A DNA stretch of 64,000 nt from Vibrio maerlii (GCF_003415655.1 NZ_QRHC01000004.1:372001-436000); one strand, 5' to 3'; positions 1-9,940 are shown, counted from the stretch's first letter. Notes: generated from the sequence alone by a model not told the origin. Numbers and translations are program-made.

Positions 1-638
1 ACTTCGGCTTCTTCGTTAGTACCAACCGTTAGCATTGACTTAAAGTTTTGCTTGTTCTGGATACGATTTACATACACACGCACAAGCATACGATCGTATA
101 GCGCTTCTAAACCGCTCTCTTCATCTGGAAGCTCGTTGGAAGCTGATACCAACAAACGCATAGGTACGCGCTCAATTTCATTACCATTTTTAAACGTCTT
201 TTCGTTAACCACAGTAAGCAGTGTGTTAAGAATCGCAGGGCCTGCTTTCCAGATTTCATCAAGGAAAACCACTTGTGCTGTCGGAAGGTAACCTTCAGTA
301 AGGCGTACATAGCGGCCGTTATCTTTAAGCTCTTGGATACTTAGCGGGCCAAACACCTCTTCAGGTGTCGAGAAGCGAGTCATGAGGTATTCAAAATAAC
401 TACTATTATCAAATGCTTTGATTAAGCGCTTTGCAATCAGACTCTTAGCGATACCTGGAGGACCAAGTAGGAAGACACTTTCACCTGCTAGCGCCGCTAA
501 TAAACAGAGTTTAATCGTACTCTCTCTTTCATAAACACCATCCGATAGTGCATTGACTAAATTTTGGATGCGCTCTGAGAGTAAAGCGCTTTCTGCATGG
601 GAAGGACGTGTGCTGGAGAAAGAAGAGACTGAATTCAT
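1..638 (-). CDS. ravA: RavA-like MoxR AAA+ ATPase (5' part only)
   Basis: The first 212 codons of a MoxR-family AAA+ ATPase; the rest lies beyond the left edge. Seen: ATG at 636-638, Walker A GPPGIAKS at residues 59-66, Walker B VVFLDE around residues 124-128, and a sensor-1-like stretch [10 protein letters not shown]. The sequence matches RavA, which in other gammaproteobacteria works with the VWA-domain protein ViaA as a chaperone-like ATPase acting on respiratory and iron-sulfur enzymes. The viaA partner would lie outside the window. A strong inverted repeat sits immediately upstream of the start codon. Confidence 0.85.
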   Translation of the reverse strand, partial: MNSVSSFSSTRPSHAESALLSERIQNLVNALSDGVYERESTIKLCLLAALAGESVFLLGPPGIAKSLIAKRLIKAFDNSSYFEYLMTRFSTPEEVFGPLSIQELKDNGRYVRLTEGYLPTAQVVFLDEIWKAGPAILNTLLTVVNEKTFKNGNEIERVPMRLLVSASNELPDEESGLEALYDRMLVRVYVNRIQNKQNFKSMLTVGTNEEAE

Positions 639-653
639 AGAGGACCTCAGTTA

Positions 654-720
654 CCGTCAATCGATAGTTTTGACGATTGATGGTTAACGCAAAATATATT
701 ATTGATAGTTATAACAAAGC
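654..720 (-). promoter_or_regulatory. ravA leader inverted repeat and LuxR/SmcR-like site
   Basis: Just upstream of ravA, CCGTCAATCG (654-663) and CGATTGATGG (674-683) form a 10-bp stem with one mismatch. Further upstream, TTATTGATA at 699-707 is a perfect left half of the Vibrio LuxR/SmcR/OpaR operator as I remember it, with a degenerate right half at 712-717. Function is inference. The rest of the 639-905 gap is AT-rich and shows no gene. Confidence 0.3.
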
Positions 721-905
721 GATAGCTTACATTCGTGATGCAATCTATGTTTGCATAAACATATAGTTTAATTTTCAAAAATGGAAAACATTTCGTTACA
801 AATATTTAGATTTGATCAGGAATCAGCAATAACTCGCACTAACGCGTTGTGTTTAAAAGCGAATAACATTAGGATTTTCTTTTTCCCCTAGCTCGTTAAG
901 GATCT

Positions 906-1421
906 ATGAGCAAAATCATTCATCAATGGAAGCGAATCTCTCTAAACGAAGATCAAGTCACGCTTCCTACCGGACAGACAATCACCCACACCACCATACA
1001 TCACCCTGGGGCGGCGGTTATCCTTCCGATCTTGGAAGATGGTCGACTGGTTTTGGTTCGTCAGTTCCGTCCTTCTCTCAACAAGTGGATCCTTGAACTT
1101 CCTGCAGGCACCATTGAAGAAAATGAGCTGCCTTTGGCTTGTGCCAAGCGTGAACTGAAAGAAGAGACAGGCTACGAGTGTGAGAAATTTATCGATTTAG
1201 GACAGCTCACTCCCCTCGCTGGCTTCTGCGATGAAATTCAACATCTATTTATCGCGACAGATGTAAAACAAGTGTGTGGCCTCAATTGCGATGACGATGA
1301 AATTATAGAGATCCAACTGCTCACCGTTGACGAGCTAGAAAACTTAATAAAAACAAATCAAATTTCAGATACCAAAACCATCGCTTGCTTAAGCAAAGCA
1401 AAGCTGTGTGGTTATATTTAG
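906..1421 (+). CDS. Nudix hydrolase, ADP-ribose pyrophosphatase-like
   Basis: A 171-residue Nudix protein. The Nudix box is complete at residues 68-90: G, five residues, E, seven residues, then RELKEETGY, which supplies the metal-binding glutamates. The preceding segment (PAG and the RQFRP motif) is typical of ADP-ribose or sugar-nucleotide pyrophosphatases of the NudF type, so hydrolysis of a nucleoside diphosphate derivative is likely; the exact substrate cannot be read from sequence. AAGGA lies just upstream of the ATG. The threonine aldolase gene starts 9 bp downstream, so the two are probably cotranscribed. Confidence 0.85.
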   Translation: MSKIIHQWKRISLNEDQVTLPTGQTITHTTIHHPGAAVILPILEDGRLVLVRQFRPSLNKWILELPAGTIEENELPLACAKRELKEETGYECEKFIDLGQLTPLAGFCDEIQHLFIATDVKQVCGLNCDDDEIIEIQLLTVDELENLIKTNQISDTKTIACLSKAKLCGYI

Positions 1422-1430
1422 GAGCCTGCC

Positions 1431-2438
1431 ATGGATTTTCGTTCAGATACTGTCACTCAACCTACTCAAGCCATGCGTGAAGCCATGATGAATGCACCTG
1501 TCGGTGATGATGTTTATGGTGATGACCCTACCGTCAATGAATTAGAAGCGTTTGCTGCGAAAGAAACAGGATTCGAGGCTGCACTCTTCACTACCTCTGG
1601 CACCCAAGCCAACTTGCTTGGCCTAATGGCTCACTGTGAACGCGGCGACGAATACCTATGCGGTCAGCAAGCTCATAACTACAAGTATGAAGCTGGCGGC
1701 GCGGCAGTACTTGGATCTATTCAACCACAACCTGTAGAGAACAACCCTGACGGTACATTGCCTTTCGATAAGCTAGAAGCGGTAATCAAACCTGATGATT
1801 TTCACTTCGCTCGCACTAAACTGCTAAGCCTTGAAAACACCATCAACGGTAAAGTGCTACCGATGAGTTACCTGGCTGAAGCGCGTGAATTTGTTAACAA
1901 ACACAAGCTGCAGATGCATCTTGATGGCGCTCGTGTCTACAACGCAGCGGTTGCACTAGATGTAGAAATCCGCGAGATTGCTCAGTACTTTGATTCAATG
2001 ACAATTTGTCTATCAAAAGGACTTGCCGCTCCAGTAGGTTCGCTACTTTTGGGCTCAAAAGAGTACATAGAAAAAGCACGACGCATCAGAAAAATGCTTG
2101 GGGGTGCCATGCGCCAAGCGGGTATCCTAGCCGCTGCGGGTAAACTTGCACTGACTGAACAAGTTGCTCAATTAAAAACTGACCACGTAAACGCGAAGAA
2201 ACTTGCAACCGGCCTGTCTCAGATTAGTGGTTTTAAAGTTAATCCCGACTTCATCCAAACCAACATCGTCTTTGCAAAACTTGATGCCAGTATCATTAAT
2301 ATAGATGACATCGCTGAAAAACTTGCAGAAGATGGCATCACTATCTCACCGAGCAACCCAGTACGCTTTGTTACTCACAAAGACATTTCGAATAAAGATA
2401 TTGATCTTCTTCTTGAAAAGCTAAAGCAATACGCATAA
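1431..2438 (+). CDS. ltaE: low-specificity L-threonine aldolase
   Basis: A 335-residue fold-type I PLP enzyme that cleaves threonine and allo-threonine to glycine and acetaldehyde in the cytoplasm. Seen: the amino-terminal MDFRSDTVTQPT signature, the GDDVYGDDPTVN motif, the cofactor loop TTSGTQAN, the HLDGAR motif that stacks on and anchors the cofactor, and the Schiff-base lysine K196 in LSKGLAAPVGS. Length matches the family. A GGAG ribosome binding site precedes the ATG by six bases. The gene follows the Nudix gene closely and ends before a strong terminator, so the pair forms a two-gene unit. Confidence 0.93.
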   Translation: MDFRSDTVTQPTQAMREAMMNAPVGDDVYGDDPTVNELEAFAAKETGFEAALFTTSGTQANLLGLMAHCERGDEYLCGQQAHNYKYEAGGAAVLGSIQPQPVENNPDGTLPFDKLEAVIKPDDFHFARTKLLSLENTINGKVLPMSYLAEAREFVNKHKLQMHLDGARVYNAAVALDVEIREIAQYFDSMTICLSKGLAAPVGSLLLGSKEYIEKARRIRKMLGGAMRQAGILAAAGKLALTEQVAQLKTDHVNAKKLATGLSQISGFKVNPDFIQTNIVFAKLDASIINIDDIAEKLAEDGITISPSNPVRFVTHKDISNKDIDLLLEKLKQYA

Positions 2439-2465
2439 AAACAAAAAATAATGCGGATTAGATTG

Positions 2466-2490
2466 AGCTTCCCCCTAGGGGAAGCTTTAT
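2466..2490 (+). terminator. terminator after ltaE
   Basis: Perfect 9-bp stem AGCTTCCCC / GGGGAAGCT with a 3-base CTA loop, followed by a T-rich stretch. Confidence 0.8.
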
Positions 2491-2526
2491 CCTTTTGAAC
2501 ATCCGTTATTTTGTTGAACTGACGTC

Positions 2527-2847
2527 ATGAACAAGATTCTTTTAGTGTGCCTAGTATTCACTACTTTTTCTGCAACACAATCCATCGCGAGCGCAGGGAA
2601 CCCTGAGCTGGGTAAAGTAAAGGCGCCAAGTTGCATCTACTGTCATAACCCCAATGGTCGCCCTTCACAAACCGACTACCCCAATATTAATGGCCAGGAT
2701 GCACTGTATCTATTTAATGCGATGAAGGCATATCAACAAGGGCTGCGTTCTGGCGCCTATGCTGACATGATGGCTGCACAACTTCGACACCTAAATGATG
2801 AAGATCTTAAAGATATTGCAGCCTTTTATGCACAAAGTGGCCAATAG
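2527..2847 (+). CDS. small periplasmic class I cytochrome c
   Basis: A 106-residue protein with a cleavable signal peptide (hydrophobic residues 4-22, ASA cleavage region) and one haem c attachment motif, CIYCH at residues 36-40. Downstream MMAAQ and the DLKDIAAFYA helix fit the small cytochrome c553/c4 type, with a methionine in MM as likely axial ligand. It probably carries electrons in the periplasm; its partner is unknown. It stands alone, bounded by the ltaE terminator and a shared terminator towards the convergent peptide-binding gene. Confidence 0.85.
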   Translation: MNKILLVCLVFTTFSATQSIASAGNPELGKVKAPSCIYCHNPNGRPSQTDYPNINGQDALYLFNAMKAYQQGLRSGAYADMMAAQLRHLNDEDLKDIAAFYAQSGQ

Positions 2848-2870
2848 CTAGCACTGTTTTAAGATAAAAA

Positions 2871-2895
2871 TAAGGCTCCGATTGACGGAGCCTTA
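2871..2895. terminator. bidirectional terminator between cytochrome c and oppA-like genes
   Basis: Perfect 10-bp stem TAAGGCTCCG / CGGAGCCTTA with a 5-base loop, lying between two convergent genes. Confidence 0.8.
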
Positions 2896-2911
2896 GTGGT
2901 CTGTAGTCTAA

Positions 2912-4522
2912 TTAGTTTACGAAGTACAAGTCTTTAGCGTAAATATTACCTTTAGGATTATTTTCCGGGAGCCCTTTCAGCGTGCTGCGCACCAATCGAG
3001 TATGATTGTAGTGATAAAGTGGAATGATCGGTGCTGCTTCTGCCAAAATAGCTTCCGCTTGGCTATACAGATCATATCGTGCTTCTTCGGTCGGCGCTGA
3101 CGCTGCTTTTGCCATCAACTCATCGTACTTTTCATTGCAGTACTTGCTCTCGTTCGCCACGTGGTTACAAGTAAAGGCTTCTAGTATTGAAGAGGGTTCT
3201 GGGTAGTCACCAAACGCCCACGAGCGCGCGACTTGGTAATCACCATTACTTTTCGCCGCCACGTAAGCTTTCCACTCCATATTCTCTAAATTGACTTTTA
3301 CCCCGATGGATTTCCACATCGAAGCAATTGCCAGCGCGATTTTCTTATGGTTCTCACTTGTGTTGTATGTCAGCGTAAATTCGAGCGGATTATCTCGGTC
3401 GTAGCCCGCTTCTTTAAGTAGTTGGCGAGCTTCACCAATGCGAGCTGGTTGAGTTAGTTTCGCGAAGCTTGGTAACGGTGCTTGATAACCCGGAATGGTC
3501 GTTGGTACCGCGCTCAGTGCTTTTGGTTCACCCTGTCCGGTGATCTTTTCCACCAGAATGTTTCTGTCTACGCCCATAGTCAGCGCTTTACGTACACGAA
3601 CGTCATCAAATGGGGGCTGAGTGGTATTAAACGAATAAATATAAGATCCTAACAGAGCTTGTGCTTTAATCTCGTCAGGGCTTTCTTTCATGAACCTTTG
3701 GTACTGCTCAAGTTGAACTCGATTGGTCATGTCGATCTCACCAGCTTGGTAGCGTACTAACTCAGCATTTTGAGAAGACAAACCTAAATAGGTAACACGT
3801 TCAATAACCGTTTTATCGTTGTCCCAATACTCAGGATTACGTGTCACCTCAACGTACTCGTTTGGTACCCACTTCTTCAGTTTGTATGCACCGTTGGTGA
3901 CGATATTTTCAGCTTTTGTCCACTTATCTCCAAACTGTTCAACGGTATCTTGTGGTACTGGGAAAAAGGTTTTAACGCTCATCAAGCTCATTAGGTAAGG
4001 CGTTGGTTTCGCAAGTGTGATTTTTACTGTATGAGGACTCACAGCTTGAATGCCAAGTGACTCTGGGGACTTCTCTCCGGCTTGAATCTCCTTAGCATTA
4101 AGAATATTAGCCGTAGTGAAGTAGTGTCCTGTGTCATTACCGGTACTGGGATTAACGCCGCGCTGCCAAGCATAAACATAATCACTGGCTGTTACGGGTT
4201 TACCGTTCGACCACTTCGCCTCTTTTCGTAAGTTGAAAGTGTAGGTTTTTCCATCTTCAGAAACTTTCCAACTTGTCGCTTGCCCCGGAATAATCGCACC
4301 ATTTGCATTTTCAATGACAAAGCCTTCAAACATGTCGTTGACGATAATATCCCCTGGCATGCCCGAATTTACAAATGAGGGATCTAAAGTCGCAGGTTCT
4401 GCACCATTACCACGAACAAAGTGTTGTTCAGAAGCAAGCGTTACTTCAGACGGAATATTGGCAGCAATAGCAGGAATAGTAAGAGTGGCTGCAATCAACA
4501 CAGCAAGAGGTGATTTGATCAT
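2912..4522 (-). CDS. oppA: oligopeptide ABC transporter substrate-binding protein
   Basis: A family 5 extracellular solute-binding protein of about 536 residues that captures oligopeptides in the periplasm for an ABC importer. Seen: signal peptide MIKSPLAVLIAATLTIPAIA, the family hallmark around RGNGAEPATLDPSF, and internal PFDDVRVRKAL and GYQAPLP motifs common to OppA/MppA. The ATG at 4522 was preferred over an upstream TTG at 4540 because it begins the signal peptide. No permease or ATPase genes are adjacent, so it is an orphan binding protein that must share a transporter encoded elsewhere or act as an alternative receptor. Confidence 0.88.
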   Translation of the reverse strand: MIKSPLAVLIAATLTIPAIAANIPSEVTLASEQHFVRGNGAEPATLDPSFVNSGMPGDIIVNDMFEGFVIENANGAIIPGQATSWKVSEDGKTYTFNLRKEAKWSNGKPVTASDYVYAWQRGVNPSTGNDTGHYFTTANILNAKEIQAGEKSPESLGIQAVSPHTVKITLAKPTPYLMSLMSVKTFFPVPQDTVEQFGDKWTKAENIVTNGAYKLKKWVPNEYVEVTRNPEYWDNDKTVIERVTYLGLSSQNAELVRYQAGEIDMTNRVQLEQYQRFMKESPDEIKAQALLGSYIYSFNTTQPPFDDVRVRKALTMGVDRNILVEKITGQGEPKALSAVPTTIPGYQAPLPSFAKLTQPARIGEARQLLKEAGYDRDNPLEFTLTYNTSENHKKIALAIASMWKSIGVKVNLENMEWKAYVAAKSNGDYQVARSWAFGDYPEPSSILEAFTCNHVANESKYCNEKYDELMAKAASAPTEEARYDLYSQAEAILAEAAPIIPLYHYNHTRLVRSTLKGLPENNPKGNIYAKDLYFVN

Positions 4523-4662
4523 TATGTATATCCTATACAACGAAGACTATACCATTAGTCTTTAAAGAGGTTAGCCCTCTACTATATACAGTCACTCATC
4601 CGCAAAGCAACAGACTATTTACAATCTTAACTTTATTTTTTGATTCAATCTGATCCTAAAAA

Positions 4663-4690
4663 AGCCCCAGTCCAACAATGAACTAGGGCT
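4663..4690 (-). terminator. terminator after first RND operon
   Basis: On the minus strand, stem AGCCCTAGT / ACTGGGGCT (one mismatch) is followed by a run of six T. Confidence 0.75.
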
Positions 4691-4721
4691 AAAGATGCTA
4701 AATCAAAAATGATGCGTTAAA

Positions 4722-7700
4722 TCATTTTGCTGGTTTAATGTTGTATAAGATTGCAAACACAACTGGTACAACGATCAGTGTCAGGATGGTAGCAAAGCCC
4801 AAACCTGCCATGATAGTTACTGCCATAGAACCAAAGAATGCATCGAACAGCAGTGGAATCATACCCAAAATCGTTGTCAGTGCCGCCATACTTACTGGAC
4901 GAACACGTGATATTGCACTATCAAATACTGCTTGGTATGGGTCCTTACCAGACGACAGCTCAATATTGATTTGATCAAGCAATACAATACCGTTTTTCAA
5001 AATCATGCCACTTAAGCTCAATAGACCAAGTAGTGCGGTGAAACTCATTGGCATATCTGTCAACAACAGTCCGTAAGCAACACCAATGATAGAAAGCGGC
5101 ACGGTTACCCAAACCACAATTGGTTTACGTACTGAGTTAAACAGCAACATAGTTACGATGAACATGAATAGATAGCCCATCGGCAGAGAAGCAAACAACA
5201 TGGTTTGTGCGTCTGTCGATGACTCATATTCACCACCCCACTCTATGCTGTAGCCACTTGGCAATGGAATTGCTTCAACATTTGGACGAATACGATTGAA
5301 TAAGCTCGCTGCGGTCTCTTCACCCAATATGTCGTGGTCCGCTAACACTGTTAGAGTGCGTTTTCTATCTTTACGTAAAATCAGTGGCTCTTGCCAATCC
5401 AGCGATACACCATCAATTACTTGCTCAGCTGGAATATAACTTTGAAGCGTTGGACTCCAGATCTTAATGTTGGTCAGTGATTCGAAATCAACACGCTCGT
5501 TCTCTGGCAGGCGTGCGATGATTGGTAGCATGTGGGTACCATCGCGCAATAGACCAATCGTTGAACCGCCAAACGCCATCTGTAGAGTATTAGATAGATC
5601 TTCTTTTGAGATACCTAAGCGACGTGCTTTTGATTCGTTAAACTGAGGTACTAGAACCTTAGTTCGCTCGCGCCAGTCATGACGAACGTTACGAGCACCA
5701 GGATCTTGCAATAAGACATCTTCTACTTGAACAGCAAGGTCACGTAGTACTTGTGGATCAGGGCCCGTAATACGTGCTTCAATTTTAGAAGCTGGTGATG
5801 GACCATTTTCTACCACTTTCAACTGGAACATTGGCTCAGTAAACGTCGTCGCCAACTCGCTATCCAACTTATTCAATAGAGTGTACATACTCTCTAAATC
5901 AGTGGTACGAACTTGGATCTGACCATACGCTTCATAGCTCTTCTCTGGTTGGTAAGTCAGTGCGTAACGCTGTATGCCTTGCCCGGTTGATGAAGAAACA
6001 AACTCAATATTGTCCTGCTCTAATAGGTACTCTTCGATATCTTCAACTTTATCGACAGTTTTACGAATATCTGTGCCTTCCGGCATCCAAACATCAACAA
6101 AGAACATCGGCGTGTTTGAAGCCGGGAAAAACGCCTGTTTTACCATGCCAAACGCGACAACCGCTGATACCAATAACGCAACCATCGATACCGCTGTAAA
6201 CCAACGAAAACGTAGAGCAAACTTGAGTGAGGCACCAAATACCGTGTACAACAAGCCCTTATATGGATCAACCAGTTCCCCGTTTTCTGCGGTCTTCTCT
6301 TCTTTAAGAAGAAGGTCAGCTAAGAATGGAGTCAAAGTAAGTGCGGTGATCCAGCTCAAGAATAGTGAGTAACACAGTACCCAGAATAACGAGCCCATGA
6401 ACTCACCAGTCGCATCTTGCGAAAGACCGATTGGTGCGAATGCCGTAATTGCTATAACCGTTGCACCGAGTAAAGGCCATTGTGTTTGTGTCACAATGTC
6501 TTTTGCCGCCTGTACTTTGGTACGTCCACGCTTCTGCCCAACCAGAATACCTTCTACAACTACGATGGCGTTATCCACCAACATACCAAGCGCAATAATC
6601 AAAGCACCTAACGATATCCGGTGCAGTTCAATATTGTTGTAGCTCATCATAATGAAGGTACCGAACACCGTCAGCAGAAGAACTAAACCAATAATGATGC
6701 CGCTTCGCAGCCCCATGGTGAATAGCAGCACCACAATAACAATGCCAACGGCTTGAGCTAGGCTCACTACGAAGTCAGCAACCGATTTTTCTACTTCCGC
6801 AGACTGGTTGTAGAAATAATTGATATCAACGCCGGCTGGCTTAATGCTTTCGAGAACCGAAAGCTCCGCTTCAATCGCTTTACCAACTTCAACAACATTG
6901 ACACCTGAAGAGAACGAAATCGCTACGTTGATTGCAGGCTTACCATTGAAGTTAAGGACATTCGATGGTTTTTCTTGAATACCGCGAGTAACGGTTGCTA
7001 CGTCTTTCAGGCGAATTAGGTTACCTGTGTCTCGACCATGAATGATCAGATCTTGAAGTGCTTCTTCAGATGTCAGTGTTCCGTTTGGACGAATCGTGAT
7101 CGATTGACCGTTCACCATCACTTCACCAGAGGATTGAACATTATTTTGCTGATTTAGCAGGCCAACAACCGTACTCATATCTAGGTTTAATGCGGCTAGA
7201 CGTTCAAGAGACATCTCAACAAACAGTTGCTCTTGTTGATCCCCTGCGATAGCTACCTTACCGACACCATCAACCAGTTCTAGCTCACGACGCAAGTAAT
7301 CCGCATAACGCTTTAACTCAACATAGTCGTACCCATCACCGGTTAGCATCAGCATCACACCGTATACATCACCAAAGTCATCAATAACGGAAAGCGAGTT
7401 TACGCCAGAAGGCAGTGTCGGCTTGAGATCATTGATCTTTCGACGCATTTCATCCCAAATTTGCGGAAGCTCATCAGGGCCATACTCCATCTTCATGCTC
7501 ACCATGATCTGAGACTTACCCTCAGATGAGATAGAGGTGATCTTATCGATATACGGCAATTGACGGATCGCCTTCTCAAGCGGGTATGTCAACTCTTCTT
7601 CCACTTCTTGCGCTGTTGCACCTGGGTAAGTTGAAAGAACCATTGCATCTTTGATGGTAAACGCTGGGTCTTCTAGTCGACCCAAGTCATTGAACGAGGT

Positions 7701-7778
7701 TACACCACCAATGGCAAGAATGATGAGAAATAGCCAGCTAATGACCTTGTTCTTTATTGAATACTCAGCGATGTTCAT
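4722..7778 (-). CDS. RND multidrug efflux transporter, inner-membrane subunit
   Basis: A 1018-residue RND pump of the HAE1/AcrB class that exports drugs or other amphiphiles using the proton gradient. Seen: first transmembrane helix near residues 12-30, a large periplasmic loop, the TM4 motif GMLVDNAIVVVEG with the proton-relay aspartate at D402 (the second AcrB aspartate is Asn here, as in many distant RND pumps), and a second half repeating the same topology. Its ATG overlaps the stop of the adaptor gene by 4 bp, so translation is coupled. It is third in a three-gene operon with two adaptors; no TolC gene is nearby. The layout resembles the Vibrio VexIJK/VmeTUV-type pumps, but I do not assign a symbol. 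Confidence 0.93.
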   Translation of the reverse strand: MNIAEYSIKNKVISWLFLIILAIGGVTSFNDLGRLEDPAFTIKDAMVLSTYPGATAQEVEEELTYPLEKAIRQLPYIDKITSISSEGKSQIMVSMKMEYGPDELPQIWDEMRRKINDLKPTLPSGVNSLSVIDDFGDVYGVMLMLTGDGYDYVELKRYADYLRRELELVDGVGKVAIAGDQQEQLFVEMSLERLAALNLDMSTVVGLLNQQNNVQSSGEVMVNGQSITIRPNGTLTSEEALQDLIIHGRDTGNLIRLKDVATVTRGIQEKPSNVLNFNGKPAINVAISFSSGVNVVEVGKAIEAELSVLESIKPAGVDINYFYNQSAEVEKSVADFVVSLAQAVGIVIVVLLFTMGLRSGIIIGLVLLLTVFGTFIMMSYNNIELHRISLGALIIALGMLVDNAIVVVEGILVGQKRGRTKVQAAKDIVTQTQWPLLGATVIAITAFAPIGLSQDATGEFMGSLFWVLCYSLFLSWITALTLTPFLADLLLKEEKTAENGELVDPYKGLLYTVFGASLKFALRFRWFTAVSMVALLVSAVVAFGMVKQAFFPASNTPMFFVDVWMPEGTDIRKTVDKVEDIEEYLLEQDNIEFVSSSTGQGIQRYALTYQPEKSYEAYGQIQVRTTDLESMYTLLNKLDSELATTFTEPMFQLKVVENGPSPASKIEARITGPDPQVLRDLAVQVEDVLLQDPGARNVRHDWRERTKVLVPQFNESKARRLGISKEDLSNTLQMAFGGSTIGLLRDGTHMLPIIARLPENERVDFESLTNIKIWSPTLQSYIPAEQVIDGVSLDWQEPLILRKDRKRTLTVLADHDILGEETAASLFNRIRPNVEAIPLPSGYSIEWGGEYESSTDAQTMLFASLPMGYLFMFIVTMLLFNSVRKPIVVWVTVPLSIIGVAYGLLLTDMPMSFTALLGLLSLSGMILKNGIVLLDQINIELSSGKDPYQAVFDSAISRVRPVSMAALTTILGMIPLLFDAFFGSMAVTIMAGLGFATILTLIVVPVVFAILYNIKPAK

Positions 7779-8833
7779 TTAGCTGCCCCTGTCAGTTCCA
7801 TATCTTGCTTTAGTCTGCGCTGATTTGTCGTGATGATGATATCGCCAGCCTCAATGCCCGACACCACGATAGCACCACGGCTATTGATTTGGTCAACCGC
7901 CACTGGATAACGCTTTGCTAGGTTGTTTTCAAGCTTCCATACATAGAACTCTTGAGGCTCACGTCCCGATTCTATTGCTTGCATTGGCACTTGGAACCCA
8001 CGATAAGTCGCTAGCCCCGCTTCAGCCATATCCACCAATACTCGTGCACTGGTTCCAGGCAGAACTCTAGGCTTCACTTGAGGCATAGCCATCCAGATTT
8101 CATAAGTTTGAGTTTCAGGGGACAGTTCACTGGTGTGCTCTAGGTAAGAAAGTTGGAAATCACCTCCATGGCCCGAGAATTCAACATCTGGCTGGTAACC
8201 ATCCTGAGAGCGATTTTGGGGATTCAACGTCGCAAGTACCGAGTCAGAAACTTCAATCTTTACGTACACTTTGTCATCTTGATAAATTGAAACAACGGTT
8301 TCACCAGGAGTTACATTCTCAAACTTTTTCTTGTCTACGGCAGAAATTACACCATCAAACGGAGCTTTTAGGCGCGTGTATTTGAGACGAGCTTTCGCTG
8401 ATTCTAAGTTTGCCGTTGTTAACTTGTAGTTTGCGCTCAGTTCATCTAACTCAGCAGCAGAAATCATATTATTGCCACGTAACTCTTTACCACGCTTTAA
8501 CTGTTTGGATGCTAAGCGATAGCGCGCTTCCGCATCAGCCAAAGACTGTTTTAGGCGACTGTCATCAAGTGTCGCTAAAGTTTGGCCTTTGATCACTCGT
8601 TCACCTTCTTGAACAGATACTGAAGAAATCTCACCATCTAAACGAAACGCTAAGGGAGTTAGTTCAGCAGCGACCGTTTGTGCATTGAAGGTACGGGATT
8701 GCTTTTCGATTGCAGGCGCAACAACAAAGGTTTCAACCTTAATATCTACGACTGGACGATGCTCAGCTTGAGGCTTACATGCCATAAGCGACATAGCAGC
8801 CAGAGCAACGGCAGAATATTTGAATAATTTCAC
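7775..8833 (-). CDS. RND efflux periplasmic adaptor, lipoprotein (second adaptor)
   Basis: A 352-residue membrane fusion protein linking the RND pump to an outer-membrane channel. Seen: lipoprotein signal peptide with lipobox LMAC (Cys19), lipoyl/barrel-sandwich halves (EGERVIKGQTLATLDD and TRLKAPFDGVISAV) flanking an alpha-hairpin (about residues 95-150), then beta-barrel and membrane-proximal domains. It starts one base after the stop of the other adaptor gene and overlaps the pump gene by 4 bp, so the three proteins are likely made together. Two different adaptors for one pump is a recognised arrangement in Vibrio. Confidence 0.9.
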   Translation of the reverse strand: MKLFKYSAVALAAMSLMACKPQAEHRPVVDIKVETFVVAPAIEKQSRTFNAQTVAAELTPLAFRLDGEISSVSVQEGERVIKGQTLATLDDSRLKQSLADAEARYRLASKQLKRGKELRGNNMISAAELDELSANYKLTTANLESAKARLKYTRLKAPFDGVISAVDKKKFENVTPGETVVSIYQDDKVYVKIEVSDSVLATLNPQNRSQDGYQPDVEFSGHGGDFQLSYLEHTSELSPETQTYEIWMAMPQVKPRVLPGTSARVLVDMAEAGLATYRGFQVPMQAIESGREPQEFYVWKLENNLAKRYPVAVDQINSRGAIVVSGIEAGDIIITTNQRRLKQDMELTGAAK

Positions 8834-8834
8834 G

Positions 8835-9911
8835 TTAGATACCGCCCTCTTTCTTCCAAGGCTTCACTTCTTGGCCTTCGTATAGTTTACCAACACCCGC
8901 TTCGACAATAAGGTCACCGGTATTCAGCCCACCAATCACTTTGCCACTCTCATCAAGGGTCACTTCAATTTTTTGTAGTGAGCTGTTTTTTGGGTCAAAG
9001 CGGAACAGCTCGCCTTTACTACCTTCTTTCTCCACCCATGCTGATTCAGAGATTGCAATACCAATATCGTCTTGAGACTTGTAAACACTCACGAGACCAG
9101 TCATCCCAGAAAGCAAGTTAACTTGTTCTGGACGCTCAATGGTCAGCGTCGCGCTGTAGCTGTTGGTATCTTGGTTAGGTTGCGTCGAGATTTCTTTGAA
9201 AATCGCCGGGATCTTCAGGTCACGGCGGCTATCGGGAGTAACGGTTAGAGCAGTACTATAAAAATGATCGATGCCATTTTTCTCGATGTAAGTCACCGGT
9301 ACCGTGAACACCACATCCAGTACCTGATTATCAATCACATTTAAGATTGGTTGGCTCGCCCCCACGACTTGATGTTCTTTAGCAAACGCCAACGAGATCA
9401 CACCATCGTATGGTGCAGAAATGCGAGTGTAGCTCAGATCCGTTTTCGCTTGGTCGAGCGCCGCTCGCGCTGCTTTATAGCTGGTTTCTGTGCGATCAAA
9501 CTCATCAGTACTGATTAAGCGCTTGATGTAAAGTTGCTCTGAACGTTTAAATGCCGTTTCGGCTAATTCAAACTCAGCTTGTTTTGCATCAAGAGCGAGT
9601 TGATAGTCAGTCGGGTCAAGCATAGCAAGCTCTTGTCCTTTACGAACGTGTGCCCCCATATTGACGGTTATACCTGATATCTCACCCGCTACCTGAAATG
9701 ACAAAGTAGCGCGCTCGGTCGCGTCTACTTTTGCGATGAAGGAATCAACGTGATCTTTAGAAACATCAGGAATTTCAACTAACTTCACTGGCGTGACAAC
9801 CGCGACTGATTCTTCAGATATCGCGTCATTACAACCGATTAGTGAAAGCCCTAACACCCCTACAGCGAGCCACTTTGCTATTGGCTTCATTCTGAATTGG
9901 CTAGACTTCAT
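8835..9911 (-). CDS. RND efflux periplasmic adaptor, lipoprotein (first adaptor)
   Basis: A 358-residue membrane fusion protein, first gene of the pump operon. Seen: lipoprotein signal peptide with lipobox LIGC, biotinyl-lipoyl-like halves (MGAHVRKGQELAMLDPTDY and YTRISAPYDGVISLAF), an alpha-helical hairpin with repeated alanine-rich heptads, and a carboxy-terminal barrel. It is anchored to the inner membrane by lipid and lies in the periplasm. It is transcribed divergently from the TetR-family gene across 158 bp that contains two copies of an operator-like repeat, so repression by that regulator is likely. Confidence 0.9.
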   Translation of the reverse strand: MKSSQFRMKPIAKWLAVGVLGLSLIGCNDAISEESVAVVTPVKLVEIPDVSKDHVDSFIAKVDATERATLSFQVAGEISGITVNMGAHVRKGQELAMLDPTDYQLALDAKQAEFELAETAFKRSEQLYIKRLISTDEFDRTETSYKAARAALDQAKTDLSYTRISAPYDGVISLAFAKEHQVVGASQPILNVIDNQVLDVVFTVPVTYIEKNGIDHFYSTALTVTPDSRRDLKIPAIFKEISTQPNQDTNSYSATLTIERPEQVNLLSGMTGLVSVYKSQDDIGIAISESAWVEKEGSKGELFRFDPKNSSLQKIEVTLDESGKVIGGLNTGDLIVEAGVGKLYEGQEVKPWKKEGGI

Positions 9912-9940
9912 GAGTTTTGCTCGTTTTATTAGTTTATTAC

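Noticed and set aside
5960..6642. Plus-strand reading frames opposite the first RND gene
   Set aside because: They lie wholly within a gene with unmistakable RND motifs, lack ribosome binding sites and show composition typical of antisense shadows.
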